Assembly (NCBI RefSeq): GCF_900105905.1
Contig: NZ_FNSV01000005.1
Span: forward strand, 8,699,501-8,763,500
Direction of reading: 5' to 3'
From: Rhodococcus koreensis
Lineage (GTDB): Bacteria > Actinomycetota > Actinomycetes > Mycobacteriales > Mycobacteriaceae
Length of the DNA stretch: 64,000 nucleotides
Each line of letters begins with the position of its first letter. Within the stretch, counting starts at the first letter, position 1. The notes beneath the pieces were generated by a model. The model had not been told where the DNA came from, searched no databases, and worked only from the letters and a program-made list of their open reading frames with translations. Both the position numbers and the translations under genes were made by a program. Below are positions 59,077 through 64,000 of the stretch, in pieces.

Positions 59077-60483
59077 GTGGACGCGCACATCGTGGTGCCC
59101 ACCATCGACGGGCAGTCGTTCGCGTCGTTGCGCCGCCGGGCCACGCCGCGGGCGGAGCGGTACGCGCTCGGCAAACGCCTGCGCAAGCAGGCACCGCGGT
59201 CGGCGCTCGGCGAGTGGCGCGCACCGGACGATCGCCCCGATGTGGTGGATCAGATCGGGGTGTCGCACCGGGGTCGGGTGGAATCGCTCATACCGGTCAG
59301 GGTGGGGCGGATGGCGGCTTCGCCGTATGGTTTTCTGCGCGGCACCGCGATCGTGATGGCCCAGGACCTCGCCGGGCTGCCGGCGACCGGAATCCGGCCG
59401 GTGATCTGCGGGGACGCGCATCTGGGCAACTTCGGGTTCTACGCATCACCGGAGCGCGACCTGGTGCTGGATCTGAACGACTTCGACGAGGCGCATCCCG
59501 GCGGCTGGGAATGGGACCTGCGCCGATTGACTGCGAGCATCTGGGTGGCGGGCCGGCAGAACTCGGCGACCGAGGGGCAGTGCGAGAGTGCAGTGCAGTC
59601 CTGCGTCGCCACCTATCGCGAGCATGTGCGCTGGCTCGCGGAACAACCATTGCTGGCGCGCTCGTTCGAGCGACTCGACCTCGACCGGCTGCACGCGACG
59701 GCGTCGGACGAGTCTCTGCGCCACGAGATCACCCGCGCCGCGGAGCGGGCTCGGCGCCGTGTCAGCGACCGGGCGCTGCCCCGATTCACCGAGCAGGACG
59801 AAACCGGCCGGCGCATCGTGGAGGAGCCGCCGCTGATCACCCGGGTGTCGGAGGCGGAGGCCGAGCATCTCGCCGCCGGGCTCGACGAATACCTCACCAC
59901 GCTGCCCAGCCATTGGGCACGACTGCTCAGTGGCTACACCGTCGTCGACGTCGCGCACAAAGTGGTCGGCGTGGGCAGCGTCGGACTGCGTGCCTACGTC
60001 GTGCTGTGCGAAGGGAGCAGTGCCGACGACGTGCTGTTCCTGCAGCTCAAGCAGGCGCGTCGATCCGTTGTGGCGCGCTTCGTACACGGCGAGTCTGCCT
60101 GGCATGACCACCAGGGTCGGCGCGTGGTCGAGTATCAGCAGGCCCTGCAGACCGTCAGCGATCCGTTGCTTGGCTGGACCACGGTGGAGGGCCGGCAGTA
60201 CTACGTGCGGCAGTTCCGGAACATGAAGGGCGCGGTCCCGATCGACAACCTCAGCGCGGCAGCGCTGACCGACTACGCCGGCATCTGCGGGCGCCTGCTC
60301 GCGAAGGGCCACGCGCGGACCAGTGGTGCGTCGATGATCGGCGGTTACGTCGGAAAGTCGGACACGCTCGACGTCGCACTGAGCCGGTTCGCGCACGCCT
60401 ACGCGGATCAAACTGAACGCGACCACGCCACTTTGGTCGATGCGGTGAAGCGGGGGAAGGTGCCGTGTGAGCCGCCGACGTGA
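59077..60483 (+). CDS. DUF2252-family protein
   Basis: 468 residues. DUF2252 proteins resemble an aminoglycoside-phosphotransferase/kinase-like fold but their reaction is not known. Visible family blocks are SPYGFLRGTAIVMAQDLAGL, ICGDAHLGNFGFYASPERDL (the GDxHxxN site), DLNDFDEAHPGGWEWDLRRL, LKQARRSVVARFV, GRRVVEYQQALQTVSDPLLG and YYVRQFRNMKGAVPIDNLS. Length is typical. GTG 59077 is chosen by family start. The 270 bases upstream, back to the Clp pseudogene, have no gene. Confidence 0.9.
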   Translation: MDAHIVVPTIDGQSFASLRRRATPRAERYALGKRLRKQAPRSALGEWRAPDDRPDVVDQIGVSHRGRVESLIPVRVGRMAASPYGFLRGTAIVMAQDLAGLPATGIRPVICGDAHLGNFGFYASPERDLVLDLNDFDEAHPGGWEWDLRRLTASIWVAGRQNSATEGQCESAVQSCVATYREHVRWLAEQPLLARSFERLDLDRLHATASDESLRHEITRAAERARRRVSDRALPRFTEQDETGRRIVEEPPLITRVSEAEAEHLAAGLDEYLTTLPSHWARLLSGYTVVDVAHKVVGVGSVGLRAYVVLCEGSSADDVLFLQLKQARRSVVARFVHGESAWHDHQGRRVVEYQQALQTVSDPLLGWTTVEGRQYYVRQFRNMKGAVPIDNLSAAALTDYAGICGRLLAKGHARTSGASMIGGYVGKSDTLDVALSRFAHAYADQTERDHATLVDAVKRGKVPCEPPT

Positions 60484-60615
60484 ATCGGTGTGTATCTGTC
60501 GTCCGGCTTCGCGGCGACCACACGTCACTGCTTCTTCGCGTACCTGACCGTCGCCGCTACCTGCTAGGGCAAGGAGGCCCGCGGGAACCAACGGCAACCC
60601 GCGTGGTCCGCGCCC

Positions 60616-60735
60616 GCCAGAAACCCGATGAACATCGTGCCCATCGGGTCGGTCGGGTCGTACACCTTGCCATCAATGTTGAGGGCTACGTTGCGCTCGA
60701 CGAGATGACCGCAACCCCACGCGTCGTCCGTAGGT
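60616..60735 (-). pseudogene. Serine recombinase (resolvase) fragment
   Basis: The minus-strand frame reads HLVERNVALNIDGKVYDPTD and PMGTMFIGFLAG. VxDPTDPxGxMF is a hallmark of transposon resolvases/invertases. Only about 40 residues remain; the catalytic Ser and the helix-turn-helix are gone. It marks an old mobile element. The rest of 60484-60976 has no gene. Confidence 0.6.
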
Positions 60736-60976
60736 TGGTCGACATGGCGCTGCAGAGGAACGTCTGATTGCGTTTGGTGTGCCCCCTCGAGGCGACAGGC
60801 TTCGGGTCCGAGCTCGAACTCGAAGTCAGCGGATGCCTCCTGGTGCGACGGCACGATGTAGGACCGTCACAGCGGCCTTATGCCGGGCAGGGCGGCGACT
60901 CCTCCGATGGCTCTGCCGTCGAATGTCGGTGCCGCAGGCTAGCGTCGAGTGGGTATCCGACAGCTGAGGAGCAGCG

Positions 60977-61753
60977 ATGAGCGCGGTCACGACGAATCAA
61001 CCACTCGGTACCCCGACGTGGATCGACCTGGGCATCCCGGATCTCGACCGGGCGATGGCCTTCTACGGGTCGGTCTTCGGCTGGGAGTTCGACGTCGGTC
61101 CCGAAGAGTACGGGCGGTACACGATGTGTCTGCTCGGCGGCAAGAAGGTCGCCGCGCTGATGCCGAATCCCGACGAGAACGCCACCGAGTTCTGGTGGAA
61201 CGTCTACCTGGCGACGGACGATCTCGATGCGACGGTTGCTCGGTCCGCAGCCGCGGGTGGCACGTTACTGATGGAGCCGATGGACATCGCCGACCAGGGT
61301 CGGATGGCGATGGTGCGGGATCCGGCCGGTGCGCAGTTCGGCCTGTGGCAGGGGCGGGCGCACGTCGGCTGCGAGCTCGTGAACGAGCCGAACACGTTGT
61401 TGCGCAACGACTTGGTGACACCAAATCCGGGTCCGGCGCGGGAGTTCTACGCGGCGGTGTTCGACTTCACGCTGGACGGGAACGCCGACCTGCCCGGCAT
61501 GGACTTCACCTTTCTGCGTAGGCCGGACGGGCACGAGATCGGCGGCATCGTGGGCGATGCGGCCGCCTCGGAGTCTTCCTGGGGCACGCTCTTCCAGGTG
61601 GCCGATACCGACGCGGCCGTCGCCGCGGCCCGGGCCCACGGGGGTGCCGCGGACGACCCGACGGACATGGTGTACGGGCGGACCGCGGATGTCACCGATC
61701 CGTTCGGGGCGAAGTTCACGGTGGGTTCTCCGCTGCCGGGTGGGCAGGGGTAG
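60977..61753 (+). CDS. Two-domain VOC-family protein
   Basis: 258 residues forming two glyoxalase-like domains: PTWIDLGIPDLDRAMAFYGS with FGLWQGRAHVG in the first, and LRNDLVTPNPGPAREFYAAV with MVYGRTADVTDPFGAKFTVG in the second. It resembles actinobacterial VOC proteins annotated as hydroxylases or 27-kDa antigen-like; several metal positions differ from true glyoxalase I, so binding is as likely as catalysis. GAGGAG precedes ATG 60977. Confidence 0.85.
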   Translation: MSAVTTNQPLGTPTWIDLGIPDLDRAMAFYGSVFGWEFDVGPEEYGRYTMCLLGGKKVAALMPNPDENATEFWWNVYLATDDLDATVARSAAAGGTLLMEPMDIADQGRMAMVRDPAGAQFGLWQGRAHVGCELVNEPNTLLRNDLVTPNPGPAREFYAAVFDFTLDGNADLPGMDFTFLRRPDGHEIGGIVGDAAASESSWGTLFQVADTDAAVAAARAHGGAADDPTDMVYGRTADVTDPFGAKFTVGSPLPGGQG

Positions 61754-61877
61754 AGGAGTCTCGGGGAGGAAGTAGCTATCCGGATTTCAGGACGTCCGCG
61801 ACGAGAGATGTCCGCAATCCGTACCGGCTGAGCGGTGGTGACGCTGAGTTGTCACCGGGTTGCTGTCGGTCGATAGA

Positions 61878-62250
61878 TCACGGTCGGTCGTGATCGTCGG
61901 TGCCCACGTCTTGTTCGTCCGGGTCTGCGACCGTGAGGACGGCGTCGACGATGTGCGGGTTGCGTTCGAGTGATCGGTCGATGAGTGGGTTGACGATGCC
62001 CCGAAGCGCCGAGATCGGCTGCCACCGCCGAGGAACCATGATGCGCGCCAATCGGTCCTCGATTCCGGTGACCACCCGGTCGGCGACGACTTCTGATCCG
62101 ATTGCGGAGGCGAGGAACTTGGGATAGAGCTGTTCGCGCATCGCGGTGATCAGATCGTTGTCATCGAACGCGGCGCGGGCGATGGGCACGCCATCGCCGA
62201 GGATAGTCCTCAACGGGCTCACCCCAACCCGCCCGTCGAATGGGTGAAGG
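61878..62250 (-). pseudogene. SDR C-terminal fragment
   Basis: The frame reads AFDDNDLITAMREQLYPKFL, VVADRVVTGIEDRLARIMVP and RRWQPISALRGIVNPLIDRS. This is the C-terminal substrate/ID helix region of a short-chain dehydrogenase in which RRWxPxSxLRG is common. The Rossmann half with TGxxxGxG and YxxxK is missing upstream, where the cupin promoter now lies. The fragment end is open to 61878. Confidence 0.6.
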
Positions 62251-62301
62251 CTTGTTTCAGGGCCGGGGGCGCGGCAGGATCGGAAGGGAGGACCGAAAGC
62301 C

Positions 62302-62784
62302 ATGAACAGCGAGACCCCCGACTGGCGCAGCAACGGGGTACGAGTTATCCCGCCCGATTCGCTCGACCCCAACACACCACAGACTCCGGGCATGCACCGG
62401 GCCGCTGCCATCACCCACGACCGAGCCGGCGCCGACAAGATCTGGGCGGGCACGGTCACGATCCGTCCCGGCGCCCGCACCGGCGCCCACCACCACGGTG
62501 AGCTGGAGAGCGTGATCTACGTCGTCCGCGGTCGGGCCGCAATGCGGTGGGGCGAGCGCTTGGAGTACACCGCGGAGGTCGGGCCCGGCGGGTTCATCTT
62601 CGTGCCGCCCTACGTGCCGCACCAGGAGATCAACGCCCTCGACGATGAGCCGTTGGAGTGTGTGGTGGCGCGCAGCGGCCAGGAACCGGTGGTGGTAAAC
62701 CTGAACATCGAGGGCGTGCCCGACCCCGAGCATGTGCCCTGGATCGACCCCGTCCACCCGGCGCCGGGTAACTCCGTCACGTAA
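62302..62784 (+). CDS. Cupin-domain protein
   Basis: 160 residues. Motif 1 is RTGAHHHGELESVIYVVRGR (two to three His and Glu), motif 2 is GFIFVPPYVPHQEINALDDE with the last His. The last 30 residues are Pro-rich. It belongs to small RmlC-like cupins of unknown substrate. A GGGAGGA ribosome site lies about 11 bases before ATG 62302. Confidence 0.85.
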   Translation: MNSETPDWRSNGVRVIPPDSLDPNTPQTPGMHRAAAITHDRAGADKIWAGTVTIRPGARTGAHHHGELESVIYVVRGRAAMRWGERLEYTAEVGPGGFIFVPPYVPHQEINALDDEPLECVVARSGQEPVVVNLNIEGVPDPEHVPWIDPVHPAPGNSVT

Positions 62785-63323
62785 GCCCCTCGGTAAGTTC
62801 TGGGTCCGCATCGGTCGTTCGGTCGGTTCGACTAGGCGGACAATCGCCTGGTGCGACGCCCGCCGCACCTGCGCGTCCTCGTGAAGATCGCCGGATCCTG
62901 CCCGGGTGAACGCGTCGATCTGGCCGGGGCAAGGTCCTGCTTGCTCGTCGACACCGGACGTTATCCCAACTCCATATCCGAGAAGCGCGTGGACAACGCT
63001 CGCGCAGCCGTGCTGTACCTCGGCGGTGTGGTGCGATCGCTGCCGCGATGACTGCGACCGTGTTGCGGACCTCGGGGCTGCCGCAGGTCGTGGTGCCACC
63101 GTCGGCGCGGTCTGTCTCGCCGTGGCGACGTTTGTCGCGGCTACGCCCGCGGAGTTCCTTCTTCGCAGCGGCGGCCAAGGTTGCCGAGATCCGCCGCCAG
63201 CAGTCGAGTGCGGATGTGGAGGCCGACCTGACGAAACTTCCGCCATCCACCAGGACCGACCCCGTCCGCAAATTCTGCCGCACGACCGGTGAAAGTGTTC
63301 CAAAACCTGGACGAGCAGCGGTA
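62785..63323. other. Intergenic stretch, no gene supported
   Basis: Frames on both strands are mostly Arg/Ala/Ser-rich. On the minus strand short pieces look coding (for example IDAFTRAGSGDLHEDAQVRR near 62860-62920), suggesting decayed sequence, but no family is recognised. Confidence 0.4.
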
Positions 63324-63599
63324 ATGGGAAGCCGACATCACAGAAACTTGAAGCTCACTCGACGTCGGATTCGTTTCACATCACTCCCGCGAAAGCAGCG
63401 TGATGGTGGACTTCGGAGAGGTGTCCACATAATCGAGGTGGAGGGCGACACCGAAGCCGTCGAAAAGTTGATGACGGCTGGCCGGCACCAGTTCCGCTAC
63501 ATCGCACAACGACTGCTCGACGACCACGCGGAGAAGGCCGAACGCGCCGCCCAGCCCTACCTCGACAAGGGATACACGATCCTCGCGGAAGAACCCTGA
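63324..63599 (+). CDS. Small hypothetical protein, start uncertain
   Basis: The last 60 residues are clearly coding: VHIIEVEGDTEAVEKLMTAG, RHQFRYIAQRLLDDHAEKAE and RAAQPYLDKGYTILAEEP. The first 30 from ATG 63324 are basic and doubtful, so the true start may be nearer 63420. No family recognised. Confidence 0.45.
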   Translation: MGSRHHRNLKLTRRRIRFTSLPRKQRDGGLRRGVHIIEVEGDTEAVEKLMTAGRHQFRYIAQRLLDDHAEKAERAAQPYLDKGYTILAEEP

Positions 63600-63824
63600 T
63601 CCGGAACAGATGTCCTGCTCGCCGACCTGGTCGCCGCCGACGGCAGCGGAATCACCGCCGCCCGCACCGAGATCGACCTCGCCCAGTGGGCGGTGTGGCT
63701 GAGCAAGGACGGACGTTACTTCGGCAGAAAGGTGTTTTTCCTATTTCTGGTCTGGGCAGAGCAGGGTCGGAGTGGTGGCCCACACGGTTCTCGTTTCGGC
63801 CCGATCTCCACGCCGCTGCGCAGC

Positions 63825-64000
63825 TCAGAATTCCTCAGCGTCGTGCGGACCGAGGCAGGCAACCGACGGCTTGTCCGGATCGATGGCACTCGCGATGTCG
63901 TGTACGTCATCGATGGTGACCGCGTCCAGTTCGGCGATGAGGGCGTCCGGATCAAGATCGCCATGATGGACGATCGCCTGGTGTGCCGTGTGCAGCGCCA
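63825..64000 (-). CDS. C-terminal end of a peptidase-M16-like protein (cut by window edge)
   Basis: The frame open to the right edge ends in HHGDLDPDALIAELDAVTID, DVHDIASAIDPDKPSVACLG and PHDAEEF, stop at 63825. The pattern xAVTxDDVxxxA...xxACxGP is typical of the last strand and helix of zinc insulinase-type (M16) proteins. The active site would lie outside the window. The assignment rests on this short end and is tentative. Confidence 0.45.
   Translation of the reverse strand, partial: ALHTAHQAIVHHGDLDPDALIAELDAVTIDDVHDIASAIDPDKPSVACLGPHDAEEF

Overview
The window is high-GC actinobacterial DNA, most likely from Rhodococcus or a close mycolic-acid-producing relative. The indicators are a WS/DGAT acyltransferase, a WhiB protein, a DUF222/HNH (13E12-type) protein, an HbhA-like protein, a GlnX/GlnH pair of the mycobacterial type and many GTG starts. 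No tRNA, rRNA or CRISPR array was seen. The right half carries many broken genes and two insertion sequences, which suggests a plastic accessory region.

Layout. 0-2 kb: the end of a non-ribosomal peptide synthetase (A-T-TE) and a small monooxygenase-like protein. 2-11.5 kb: a membrane protein coupled to a metal-dependent hydrolase, a divergent TetR regulator, a wax-ester-synthase-like acyltransferase and several small enzymes (VOC, maleylpyruvate-isomerase-like, cupin, DUF1772, DUF1905). 11.6-16.2 kb: a decay zone with a RibD-like reductase pseudogene, an internally deleted alcohol dehydrogenase, a frameshifted HNH protein, an insertion sequence with doubled terminal repeats, and an alpha/beta-hydrolase pseudogene.

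16.2-33.2 kb: the main catabolic cluster, resembling inositol or cyclitol degradation. A LacI-type regulator faces two long leftward operons. The first encodes an SDR, a Gfo/Idh/MocA oxidoreductase, an IolE-like protein, a second Gfo/Idh protein and a sugar ABC transporter (binding lipoprotein, permease, ATPase). The second encodes an aldehyde dehydrogenase, IolD, an HpcH/HpaI aldolase, a Gfo/Idh protein, a 2-hydroxyacid dehydrogenase, an IolG-like dehydrogenase and a TIM-barrel isomerase. A 57-bp element, alignable without gaps, lies upstream of both operons and between the regulator and the hydrolase pseudogene, and is the likely shared control site. IolB, IolC, IolJ and a canonical IolA are absent, so ring-cleavage products may be processed by a non-phosphorylated aldolase/dehydrogenase route. 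This is the best candidate for an undescribed pathway here.

33.2-48.2 kb: methionine aminopeptidase divergent from a probably leaderless XRE-type regulator with two copies of an inverted-repeat operator, an IS110-family element, WhiB, alpha/beta hydrolases, a small DUF6907 operon with a frameshifted second gene, remnants of a nitric oxide synthase oxygenase gene and of a 3-hydroxyacyl-CoA dehydrogenase gene, a flavin monooxygenase/hydrolase pair divergent from a PucR-type regulator, and glnX-glnH without the expected pknG.

49-64 kb: a stress-like collection: a Lys/Ala/Pro repeat protein of histone type, an HbhA-like protein, an HD-domain protein, a frameshifted zinc alcohol dehydrogenase, a flavin-binding PPOX-like protein, a secreted NPFG-repeat protein, an intact and a decayed Clp N-domain protein around a SAM hydrolase, a DUF2252 protein, a double VOC protein and a cupin. 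It ends in the 3' end of an M16-peptidase-like gene cut by the window edge.
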